Part shown: positions 1 to 4,882 of the stretch, piece after piece
Position numbering within the stretch: the first letter of the stretch is position 1
How the letters are laid out: the number at the start of each line of letters is the position of its first letter
NCBI GenBank assembly: GCA_946403735.1
Contig: CAMJAZ010000104.1
Location: 1 to 6,338 of the forward strand
Reading direction: 5' to 3'
DNA: 6,338 bases
From: an uncultured Selenomonadales bacterium
GTDB lineage: Bacteria; Bacillota; Negativicutes; Selenomonadales; Selenomonadaceae
Notes under the pieces: model-generated
The model's input: the letters and a program-made list of their open reading frames with translations, nothing else
The model's database searches: none
Told to the model about the DNA's origin: nothing
Translations under genes and position numbers: made by a program

Positions 1-61
1 TCCTTCGATATACAAGAAGATTTTATATTCATAATGTGCTGAAAAATTTTGGTATGTGAAA

Positions 62-268
62 TTACTTTTTCTTTGAACCGAAGACGCCTAAAAATCCACC
101 GATACCACCGACAATAGCGCCTGCTTGAGTTCCAACGCCAGGAATTTTGCTACCAAGTACTGCACCTTCTGCCGCACCTTTTGCAGCATTTGCACCGCGT
201 GAAAAAAGTCCGCTGATAACGCCGCCGCCACTGTTACTGCTTTTTTTCTTTCCAATTTTAACATCCAT
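62..268 (-). CDS. Small glycine-zipper peptide, bacteriocin-like (68 aa, function unknown)
   Basis: The peptide has a short basic N-terminus (KIGKKK, residues 4-9), a Ser/Gly linker with GGG at about 14-16, and then a long Gly/Ala-rich amphipathic stretch. GxxxG-type spacing runs from about residue 28 to 64, including IPGVGTQAGAIVGGIGG, and the peptide ends in a KKK tail. Such glycine zippers are typical of membrane-inserting segments in class II bacteriocins, holins and toxin translocation domains. The ATG start is well supported by GGAGGT 8 nt upstream (complement of 277-282). It is the last gene of a four-gene minus-strand run, 48 nt after the Sel1-repeat gene. A GG (14-15) could be read as a double-glycine leader end, but the leader would be short and no ABC peptidase-transporter or immunity gene lies in the window. 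That it is a real gene is likely. That it acts on membranes is inferred from composition, and bacteriocin activity is only a guess. Confidence 0.72.
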   Translation of the reverse strand: MDVKIGKKKSSNSGGGVISGLFSRGANAAKGAAEGAVLGSKIPGVGTQAGAIVGGIGGFLGVFGSKKK

Positions 269-276
269 TTTAAACT

Positions 277-282
277 ACCTCC
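277..282 (-). promoter_or_regulatory. Ribosome binding site of the glycine-zipper gene
   Basis: The minus strand reads GGAGGT, a near-perfect Shine-Dalgarno match, with 8 nt to the ATG ending at 268. It is the main evidence that this very short, low-complexity reading frame is translated. Confidence 0.8.
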
Positions 283-301
283 ACAAAAAATTTTATCCAA
301 T

Positions 302-315
302 CTCTTTTAAAAGAG
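302..315. repeat. 14-bp perfect palindrome between the Sel1 and glycine-zipper genes
   Basis: CTCTTTTAAAAGAG is fully self-complementary and lies 2 nt past the Sel1-repeat gene's stop. As RNA it would give only a 5-bp stem with a TTAA loop. On the minus strand a weak promoter-like pair flanks it (TTTAAA upstream, GATAAA about 18 nt later). It could be an operator or a processing or partial-termination site that sets separate expression of the small peptide. AT-rich palindromes also arise by chance, so the role is open. Confidence 0.35.
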
Positions 316-316
316 T

Positions 317-1267
317 TTAAATTATTGGCACAGTTAATCCGCTAATTTCAATCAAACTTTCGTTGTAGTACGAAGAAACTATGTAATGGGCATCAGACGT
401 ATGGTTTGCGTGATAGTAAAGCGTTGGCGAAGGTGTGTAACACGTGGATTTTGCTCTGAATGGAAGAAATGTACCATAGGCAAAATATTGAACTTTAAGG
501 ACTCCTGCACCGTCCAATGTAGCATCCCAGCCCGACTCCAACATTTGCTTTAATCTTGCTCCGCGTATGTCACCAGAATCAGCCGCCGCACATACCCAAA
601 AATATTCTTCCTCTGCATGTTCACCTTTTTTTCTGTCGTAAGAATACAGGACGGCTAAAGCTAACATTGCTTCAACAAATCCTTTTTCAGCCGCTTTAGT
701 AAACCAATACTTAGCTTGTTGGTTATGGTATTCCGAATCACCGCCGCCAGGTTTTATTGTAATGTGAACACGTGCTAAATTTGCCATTGCCTCAATGCAA
801 CCTTGATTCGCGGCTCTTTCGTAGAAAAATGCGCAATCGCTTGCTTGCCAATGCTGATCATAATAAGTGTCCCAATACAACTCGATAATGACGCCCAACA
901 TATTTGTAGCCTCACCAATTCCATTTTGGCTAGCTGATTCATAATATTTGTAAGCTTTTAAAACTTCACCGTAACCATTGGCAATGGATTCAAATTCCCT
1001 TTCGCCTTTTTCAAAATCAGAATAGCCCGCGCGATTTGTATTAAATGAACTTGACACGTTTACAGGTTTGGGCGGCGGCATATTTACTGCAGGCGCTGAA
1101 TATGGGATAACCTCAAGAGAACTTTTTTTGTGTTCTGCATTGTTCACATTTTTTTCTTGAGGAGAATAATTTAGCGCGGAAAAAACTTTTTTCACTCCAG
1201 AAAAAAACGCGGCTACTATCTTGTAGAAGATGTATAAAGTAATGATTAAAGTTACAATTTCTAACAT
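317..1267 (-). CDS. Membrane-anchored Sel1-repeat protein (316 aa)
   Basis: Residues 2-22 form one hydrophobic segment (LEIVTLIITLYIFYKIVAAFF) followed by lysines 25-26. By the positive-inside rule, the bulk of the protein may face the cytoplasm behind an N-terminal anchor. A low-complexity Pro/Ser/Asn linker spans about 35-85. Three to four Sel1-like repeats follow at about 103-138, 140-180, 183-218 and 220-246. They are recognisable by the A..YYE.A...G..EA, FFYERAANQG.IEAMANLA and YWFTKAAEKG.VEAMLALAVLY patterns. Sel1 repeats are alpha-solenoid protein-binding scaffolds of the TPR-like class. The last 70 residues (247-316) are Tyr/Ser/His-rich, look beta-prone and match nothing I recognise. 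The ATG has GAAAGG (complement of 1274-1279) 6 nt upstream. The gene starts 18 nt after the zinc-ribbon gene, so the two are very probably cotranscribed. Its partner is unknown; an adaptor role is inferred from the repeats. Confidence 0.82.
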   Translation of the reverse strand: MLEIVTLIITLYIFYKIVAAFFSGVKKVFSALNYSPQEKNVNNAEHKKSSLEVIPYSAPAVNMPPPKPVNVSSSFNTNRAGYSDFEKGEREFESIANGYGEVLKAYKYYESASQNGIGEATNMLGVIIELYWDTYYDQHWQASDCAFFYERAANQGCIEAMANLARVHITIKPGGGDSEYHNQQAKYWFTKAAEKGFVEAMLALAVLYSYDRKKGEHAEEEYFWVCAAADSGDIRGARLKQMLESGWDATLDGAGVLKVQYFAYGTFLPFRAKSTCYTPSPTLYYHANHTSDAHYIVSSYYNESLIEISGLTVPII

Positions 1268-1285
1268 AATTGACCTTTCAAATTT

Positions 1286-1738
1286 TCAAGGCAGTTGCTC
1301 AATTTTTATGACCTTAAAGCCGTTGAAAATTGTGATGATAAAGCCGAAACCAGTTACAGTTGCAAGCGTGCCGAAAATGTAGTTGCAATTAAATTTTAAA
1401 TTTTCTCCGCCATTTATATTAAAGTCCATCGGTTTGCTATGGAAAAATCCAGATAAAAATGGGTACGTCATTTTCACTTGAAGTTTGTGTTTGCCAGGCG
1501 AAATATTAAAAGTTTGCGACTTACCGTTACTAACCGCGCCAATTTTCACGTCGTCGATATAAATTTCTTCGTCGAAAAGAAAATTGACAAAGCGCCAAGT
1601 ACGCGAAATTTGAATTGTAGTTGATTGTGGTGATTGAACTGTTGCTTGCTGTACGGCATTTTGAGCCGCGCCGCAACTTCCACAAAATTTTACGCCGTCT
1701 TCAAGTTGCGCTCCGCAGTTTGAACAAAATTTTGCCAA
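1286..1738 (-). CDS. Zinc-ribbon protein with PEGA-like domain and hydrophobic tail (150 aa)
   Basis: The N-terminus is a double-CxxC zinc ribbon: Cys5, Cys8, Cys19 and Cys22 in KFCSNCG and KFCGSCG contexts. This is the small structural zinc-ribbon type found at the start of many bacterial membrane proteins. A Gln/Ser/Thr linker (25-45) follows. A beta-rich PEGA-like segment at about 57-90 (IYIDDVKIGAVSNGKSQTFNI, then PGKHKLQVKM) resembles surface or sensor domains. Residues 119-141 are hydrophobic and Gly-rich and could touch or cross the membrane. I place the start at TTG (1736-1738): GGAGGT lies 7 nt upstream and the ribbon then begins at residue 3, as is usual. An upstream in-frame ATG at 1819 would add 27 residues overlapping the XRE gene's coding end, with no ribosome site. 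It lies between the XRE gene (28 nt) and the Sel1 gene (18 nt). Function unknown. Confidence 0.8.
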   Translation of the reverse strand: MAKFCSNCGAQLEDGVKFCGSCGAAQNAVQQATVQSPQSTTIQISRTWRFVNFLFDEEIYIDDVKIGAVSNGKSQTFNISPGKHKLQVKMTYPFLSGFFHSKPMDFNINGGENLKFNCNYIFGTLATVTGFGFIITIFNGFKVIKIEQLP

Positions 1739-1745
1739 AATAAAT

Positions 1746-1751
1746 ACCTCC
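1746..1751 (-). promoter_or_regulatory. Ribosome binding site that fixes the TTG start of the zinc-ribbon gene
   Basis: The minus strand reads GGAGGT, 7 nt before TTG. No comparable site precedes the longer ATG reading (1819), so this site decides the start. Confidence 0.8.
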
Positions 1752-1766
1752 GTCAATGATAAAATT

Positions 1767-2141
1767 TCAAAGGTCGTCGTAACTGTCCATTTCCGCCAAC
1801 AATTTATCAAGCTCCACATTTAATTCTTTCATTTCCTCAAAAGTTTGGCGCATTTCCTTTACAAAATCATTCATCTTATTTTGATTCAAATCTGATAAAT
1901 CCGTAAGCAGTGACAATTCAACATCAAGCGCCTTTGAAATTCGTATGAGCAATGGCAACGAAACGGCTTTATCAGCTGAACCACTTTCAATATGCGATAA
2001 ATAATTTTTGTTAATGCTAAGCCTTTCAGCCAAAGTAGCTTGCGTAATATTTTTTAGTTTGCGAAAGTACGCAATGCGAAGCCCTATACATTTGAGTTCG
2101 GCGCGACAATCACTTGTGACCTCCAAATTTTTATCTTCCAT
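1767..2141 (-). CDS. XRE-family helix-turn-helix transcriptional regulator (124 aa)
   Basis: Residues about 20-80 form a classic Cro/C1-type HTH: GLRIAYFRKLKNITQATLAE, then a recognition helix around NKNYLSHIESG (44-54), then SLPLLIRISKALDVELSLL (61-79). Residues 83-124 are acidic and heptad-like (MRQTFEEMKELNVELDKLLAEM), suggesting a coiled coil for dimerisation or partner binding. This arrangement differs from the longer sensor-domain XRE proteins. The start is ATG at 2139-2141, with AAGGAGT 7 nt upstream; a further in-frame ATG at 2228 lacks a ribosome site. It is the first gene of the minus-strand run and is divergent from corA, the usual position for an autoregulated local regulator. A repressor of its own operon is the likeliest role, but activation or control of corA is not excluded. 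The HTH call is firm, the target is inference. Confidence 0.9.
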   Translation of the reverse strand: MEDKNLEVTSDCRAELKCIGLRIAYFRKLKNITQATLAERLSINKNYLSHIESGSADKAVSLPLLIRISKALDVELSLLTDLSDLNQNKMNDFVKEMRQTFEEMKELNVELDKLLAEMDSYDDL

Positions 2142-2148
2142 TAGTTTC

Positions 2149-2155
2149 ACTCCTT
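2149..2155 (-). promoter_or_regulatory. Ribosome binding site of the XRE regulator gene
   Basis: The minus strand reads AAGGAGT, 7 nt before the ATG at 2141. It argues against the upstream ATG at 2228. Confidence 0.78.
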
Positions 2156-2159
2156 GCGC

Positions 2160-2176
2160 AGTATAGCATAAAAAAT
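2160..2176 (-). promoter_or_regulatory. Possible extended -10 promoter element for the XRE operon
   Basis: The minus strand reads TGCTATACT, a TG-extended -10 (TATACT at 2160-2165), with no good -35 at 17 nt. A start site 6-7 nt downstream would fall inside the AAGGAGT ribosome site, giving a nearly leaderless mRNA, so this promoter may be fortuitous. A second -10-like hexamer, TACAAT (2234-2239), lies upstream, also without a clear -35. Confidence 0.25.
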
Positions 2177-2194
2177 TTTTCAATGAGTTTCCCA

Positions 2195-2223
2195 AATAGG
2201 TGGATTTTTTACCGTAATAGGTA
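2195..2223. promoter_or_regulatory. Candidate operator: direct repeats and dyad in the divergent region
   Basis: AATAGGT occurs twice (2195-2201 and 2216-2222), with starts exactly 21 bp apart, about two helical turns. The second copy lies in a dyad, TACC-N6-GGTA (2210-2223). The element sits just upstream of the XRE gene. Placement and same-face spacing suit a binding site for the neighbouring XRE protein, but with one example the match is only suggestive. Confidence 0.38.
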
Positions 2224-2281
2224 CACATTTTTTATTGTATAGTAAAAATTTTTCCCGCGCAGATTTTTAAAATCCAATTCG

Positions 2282-2311
2282 TTGTGGACAAAATTTTCAT
2301 TGCATTATAAA
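2282..2311 (+). promoter_or_regulatory. Probable sigma-70/sigma-A promoter of corA
   Basis: TTGTGG (2282-2287) is followed after 17-18 nt by TTATAA/TATAAA (2305-2311). Transcription would start near 2317-2319, leaving a leader of about 40 nt before the corA start. The -10 is good and the -35 moderate. Confidence 0.45.
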
Positions 2312-2340
2312 ATATCTTCAAAAATTTTTCAGTCAGACGA

Positions 2341-2347
2341 AGGGAGG
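2341..2347 (+). promoter_or_regulatory. Ribosome binding site selecting the TTG start of corA
   Basis: AGGGAGG lies 8 nt before TTG (2356) and 11 nt before the adjacent GTG (2359). The spacing favours TTG, though the GTG would change the protein by one residue only. Confidence 0.7.
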
Positions 2348-2355
2348 CGCGGGAC

Positions 2356-3309
2356 TTGGTGGAAATTTATAAATCACAAGAATCTGGACACCTTGAAGAA
2401 TTGACGCTGAAAACTTTGGAGAAAGGCGCCTGGATAAATATTGTTGACCCAACGCCGTATGAATTGAAGGAAGTTAGCGACGTTACGAACGTTGAACCAG
2501 ATTTTTTACGCTCTGCCCTTGACGAAGAGGAACGCTCACACATTGACGTTGAGGAAGAATCCATAATGATTTTAACTAACGTCCCTATTGTCTACGACGA
2601 AGAAAGTTACGACACCTTGCCGCTTTCCGTCATCTTGACGAAAAAATATATTATAACCGTCTGCCTTGAAGAAACGCCAGTCATTGCAAGCTTTAACCAG
2701 CGAACTGCGCGGCTCTTTCATACGTACAAGCGCACGCAATTTTTATTTGAAATTTTGTATCGCTCGGCAACTTTTTATCTGCGTTATCTTCGTCAGATAA
2801 ATAAACTTTCTGATGAAATTGAAGATCAACTTCGCGAATCAATGCGCAATAACGATATACTGCGGCTTATGGAACTTCAAAAAGGCTTAACGTACTTCAA
2901 CGCGGCTTTACGCTCCAATGACGCCGTATTGGAGAAAATTATGCGCCTTCGTACAAATAAAACTATCGACGGAATTTTGGAAATGTACGAAGAAGATGAA
3001 GACTTGCTGGAAGATGTCATTATCGAAAATAAGCAGGCGCGTGAAATGGTTGAAATGTACAGTCAAATTCTTTCGCAAATGGCAGATATTTTTTCATCAA
3101 TCATTTCAAACAATCAAAATAAAGTTATGAAATTTTTGGCGGCAATTACAATCATAATCGCTGTGCCGACGGTCATTGCAAGTTTTTTCGGAATGAACGT
3201 CCCCGTACCAATGGAGGGCAACGATTATGGATTTGTCACGGTAATGATTATTGCAACTATTGCGTCGTCCATTGCATCATATTTTTTCTGGAAAAACAGA
3301 ATGTTTTAA
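2356..3309 (+). CDS. corA: CorA-family magnesium/divalent cation transporter
   Basis: CorA proteins are homopentameric inner-membrane channels for Mg2+ (also Co2+ and Ni2+). The signature GMN is at 279-281, directly after the first membrane helix (about 260-278, FLAAITIIIAVPTVIASFF). The short periplasmic loop (VPVPMEGNDYG) leads to the second helix (about 293-312) and a short basic C-terminus (KNR). Residues 1 to about 250 form the acidic cytoplasmic domain with the long stalk helix expected of the family, and 317 residues is the usual length. No truncation is seen. The start is TTG (see the ribosome site), or possibly GTG one codon later. The gene is transcribed away from the XRE operon from its own promoter, and a loose heptamer repeat follows its stop. 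It probably serves bulk Mg2+ supply; substrate preference cannot be read from sequence. A ZntB-like zinc role is less likely but not excluded. Confidence 0.93.
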   Translation: MVEIYKSQESGHLEELTLKTLEKGAWINIVDPTPYELKEVSDVTNVEPDFLRSALDEEERSHIDVEEESIMILTNVPIVYDEESYDTLPLSVILTKKYIITVCLEETPVIASFNQRTARLFHTYKRTQFLFEILYRSATFYLRYLRQINKLSDEIEDQLRESMRNNDILRLMELQKGLTYFNAALRSNDAVLEKIMRLRTNKTIDGILEMYEEDEDLLEDVIIENKQAREMVEMYSQILSQMADIFSSIISNNQNKVMKFLAAITIIIAVPTVIASFFGMNVPVPMEGNDYGFVTVMIIATIASSIASYFFWKNRMF

Positions 3310-3311
3310 TT

Positions 3312-3346
3312 GAATTAAGAATTTAGAATTAAGAATGAAGAATTAT
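3312..3346 (+). repeat. Heptamer tandem repeat after corA (five GAATTAA-type units)
   Basis: Five contiguous 7-nt units begin with GAAT: GAATTAA, GAATTTA, GAATTAA, GAATGAA and GAATTAT. They start 2 nt after the corA stop. Related units follow the MATE stop (6252-6272) and, degenerately, the FlgF-like stop. This looks like a dispersed short tandem repeat family rather than a gene signal. Confidence 0.7.
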
Positions 3347-3383
3347 TTTTGAACGCGGAACTTTTGAAAGGAAGATTTGAAAA

Positions 3384-4286
3384 ATGTGGAGAGGACTTTA
3401 CACGGCGGCAACTGGTATGATAACTGAACAAAAACGCACGGACGTTATAGCGAATAATCTTGCCAACGCCGCGACGACTGGCTATAAACGTGACCTTGCT
3501 GTTCACCGCGAATTTGAAAATATGCTCATCAAGCGCGTTTACGATAAAGCAGACGGCGGAAGTATCGGTATGACGGCTGAAGGCTTTAACATACTTGGCA
3601 ATTTGGGTACAAGTAGCGACGACGTAACCCGCATTAAAGGTTTCAGCGTCGACAGTCAAAATAATGACGGCATTGGACAGCTTGGACTTGGTGACTACAT
3701 TTCAGATATTGCCGTTGACTACGAACAAGGACCGCTTGAAACGACTGGAAATATTTTTGACTTGGCGATAAGTGGACGCGGATTTTTCGCCGTGCAAACT
3801 CCTGAAGGCGTACGGTACACTAGAAACGGCGCTTTCTTCCGCAATCAAAATGGCGTACTTCAAGATATTCGCGGTTACAATTTGTTAGCTAATAATGGAC
3901 AACCAATTACAATTCCGCAAAATATCGGCAACGATAGAGTTATCATCACTGGCAACGGTGAAATTTTTGCCGCTGACCAACAGAATCAACCGCAAAATAG
4001 AATTGCGCAAATTCAGTTCGTGCAGTTCAACAATCGTCTTCAAACTCAAAAGCAGGGAAATAATCTTTTCTACCCCGTAGCTGATGCTAATGGCAACGTT
4101 GCGCAACCTCAACCTGCAACTGGGCAAATCCTTCAAGGTATGCTGGAAAAATCTAATACGCAAATTGTTAATGAAATGGTCGAACTTATTCACAATCAGC
4201 GAATGTACGAGGCTGGCTCAAAAGCTGTCACTACTCAAGATACAATGCTTGATGCGTCCGTCAATCAAGTCGGCAGACTTAGTTAA
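3384..4286 (+). CDS. flgF: Flagellar basal-body rod protein, FlgF/FlhO-like (300 aa)
   Basis: This family builds the flagellar rod and hook across the envelope and is exported by the flagellar type III system, so no signal peptide is expected; none is seen. The N-terminal rod motif is clear at about 4-36 (LYTAATGM, then VIANNLANAATTGYKR). The central FlgE/F/G fold includes ISGRGFFAV (129-137) and VRYTRNGAFF (143-152). The C-terminal helix motif (MVELIHNQRMYEAGSKAV, about 265-282) is the conserved terminal piece of the Flg_bbr_C domain. The opening MWRGLYTAATGM fits the FlgF/FlhO branch better than FlgG. At 300 residues it is longer than a usual FlgF or FlgG (about 250-265), and the extra length lies mainly around 55-97. 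The ATG is preceded by AAAGGAAG (3367-3374). No flgG follows, which is unusual, because the two normally sit side by side. The family is certain; FlgF versus FlgG is moderately sure. Confidence 0.9.
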   Translation: MWRGLYTAATGMITEQKRTDVIANNLANAATTGYKRDLAVHREFENMLIKRVYDKADGGSIGMTAEGFNILGNLGTSSDDVTRIKGFSVDSQNNDGIGQLGLGDYISDIAVDYEQGPLETTGNIFDLAISGRGFFAVQTPEGVRYTRNGAFFRNQNGVLQDIRGYNLLANNGQPITIPQNIGNDRVIITGNGEIFAADQQNQPQNRIAQIQFVQFNNRLQTQKQGNNLFYPVADANGNVAQPQPATGQILQGMLEKSNTQIVNEMVELIHNQRMYEAGSKAVTTQDTMLDASVNQVGRLS

Positions 4287-4311
4287 TTAGGAATGCATAA
4301 TGAGGAATGAA
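4287..4311 (+). repeat. Degenerate heptamer repeat carrying the CAP gene's ribosome site
   Basis: After the FlgF-like stop, GAATGCA, TAATGAG and GAATGAA run as 7-nt steps (4291-4311), a decayed version of the repeat after corA. Its GAGGA (4302-4306) serves as the Shine-Dalgarno site of the next gene, 10 nt before the ATG. A repeat unit has apparently been co-opted for translation, or the likeness is partly chance. Confidence 0.45.
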
Positions 4312-4316
4312 TTTTT

Positions 4317-4790
4317 ATGAATCAGCTACAAAAAATTCTAGCCGCGCTTTTTATAACGTTGCTGATAATCTGCGCGGACAACGTAACATTCGCGACAAGT
4401 ACAGATGAAATGAACGCTGAAGCCGTCAACCTTTTAAATCAACTGCGGTCAAGTAAAGGACTGCGAACGTTAAATTGGAATCCAAATTCCGCCTTGCAAG
4501 CCGCCGCGCAACTTCGCGCTGAAGAAATTGTACAAAATTTTAGCCATACGCGCCCAGACGGTTCAAGCTGTTTCACCGTCTTGAAACAGTACGGCTTGAA
4601 ATACAGAAATTGCGGAGAAAATATCGCTTACGGTACGCACCTTTCAGCGGCTGGCGCAATGGAGTTGTGGACAAATTCTCCTGGTCACTATAAAAATATG
4701 ATTAATCCAGATTTTCGCGAAGTCGGTTTAGCTTGTTACGTAAGCGGCGACAATATTTATTGGGTACAACTTTTTTTCACGCGAATGTAA
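4317..4790 (+). CDS. Secreted CAP-domain (SCP/YkwD-like) protein
   Basis: Residues 1-26 are a signal peptide: Lys6, a hydrophobic core at 7-19 (ILAALFITLLIIC), and likely type I cleavage after TFA (24-26). Cys19 is not in a good lipobox because Ile precedes it. The mature protein is a single small CAP domain of about 130 residues, as in bacterial YkwD. Family landmarks are FSHTRPDG (75-82), GENIAYG (100-106), and AMELWTNSPGHYKNM (114-128) followed by NPDFREVGLA (130-139). The cleft residues His77, Glu101 and His124 are present, with Glu116 a possible fourth. Cys85, Cys99 and Cys140 could allow one disulfide. CAP proteins are extracellular or periplasmic and bind small ligands or proteins; no catalytic role can be assigned. 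The gene lies 30 nt after the FlgF-like gene and is probably cotranscribed with it. A terminator-like hairpin follows its end. Confidence 0.9.
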   Translation: MNQLQKILAALFITLLIICADNVTFATSTDEMNAEAVNLLNQLRSSKGLRTLNWNPNSALQAAAQLRAEEIVQNFSHTRPDGSSCFTVLKQYGLKYRNCGENIAYGTHLSAAGAMELWTNSPGHYKNMINPDFREVGLACYVSGDNIYWVQLFFTRM

Positions 4791-4811
4791 AATTTGTAAG
4801 ATGTCCCATTA

Positions 4812-4839
4812 TTGGTTAAAATATCCATTCAACTAAAAT
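4812..4839 (+). promoter_or_regulatory. Possible MATE promoter lying within the terminator arm
   Basis: TTGGTT (4812-4817) and TAAAAT (4834-4839) are 16 nt apart. A transcript starting near 4846 would begin in the hairpin loop, lack its left arm and so escape termination. The -35 is weak and the region is AT-rich, so this is tentative. Confidence 0.3.
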
Positions 4840-4873
4840 CATTAAAATTTTTTTGTTGAGTGGATTATTTTTT
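4823..4873 (+). terminator. Terminator-like hairpin between the CAP and MATE genes
   Basis: ATCCATTCAAC (4823-4833) pairs with GTTGAGTGGAT (4855-4865) over 11 bp with one G-U pair. A further four A-T pairs can form inside. The stem is followed by T6 at 4868-4873. The stem has only four G-C pairs, so strength is moderate. It abuts AGGTGA (4874-4879), the MATE ribosome site, and probably ends the flgF-CAP transcript. Confidence 0.5.
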
Positions 4874-4882
4874 AGGTGAACT

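Noticed and set aside
1..61. A terminator or gene in the first 61 nt
   Set aside because: No hairpin with T-run on the minus strand and no supported open frame; nothing to report.
1739..1819. N-terminal extension of the zinc-ribbon protein to the ATG at 1819
   Set aside because: It would overlap the XRE gene's last codons, has no Shine-Dalgarno site, and puts 27 unrelated residues before the zinc ribbon; TTG at 1738 with GGAGGT is better.
2142..2228. N-terminal extension of the XRE regulator to the ATG at 2228
   Set aside because: No ribosome site, and it runs through the candidate operator. ATG at 2141 has AAGGAGT at ideal spacing.
3312..3346. Heptamer repeat as a CRISPR array
   Set aside because: Units are only 7 nt, contiguous and without spacers, and no cas gene is present.
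3315..3659. Minus-strand open frame opposite corA's end and the FlgF-like start
   Set aside because: It lies opposite strongly recognisable flagellar coding sequence, has no ribosome site or family resemblance, and its C-terminal part is the AT-rich repeat read backwards.
3885..4193. Minus-strand and alternative-frame open frames inside the FlgF-like gene
   Set aside because: They are shadows of a well-supported gene with clear conserved motifs in its own frame.
4317..4790. CAP protein as a lipoprotein with Cys19
   Set aside because: The residue before Cys19 is Ile, a poor lipobox, and a good type I cleavage site follows at residue 26.
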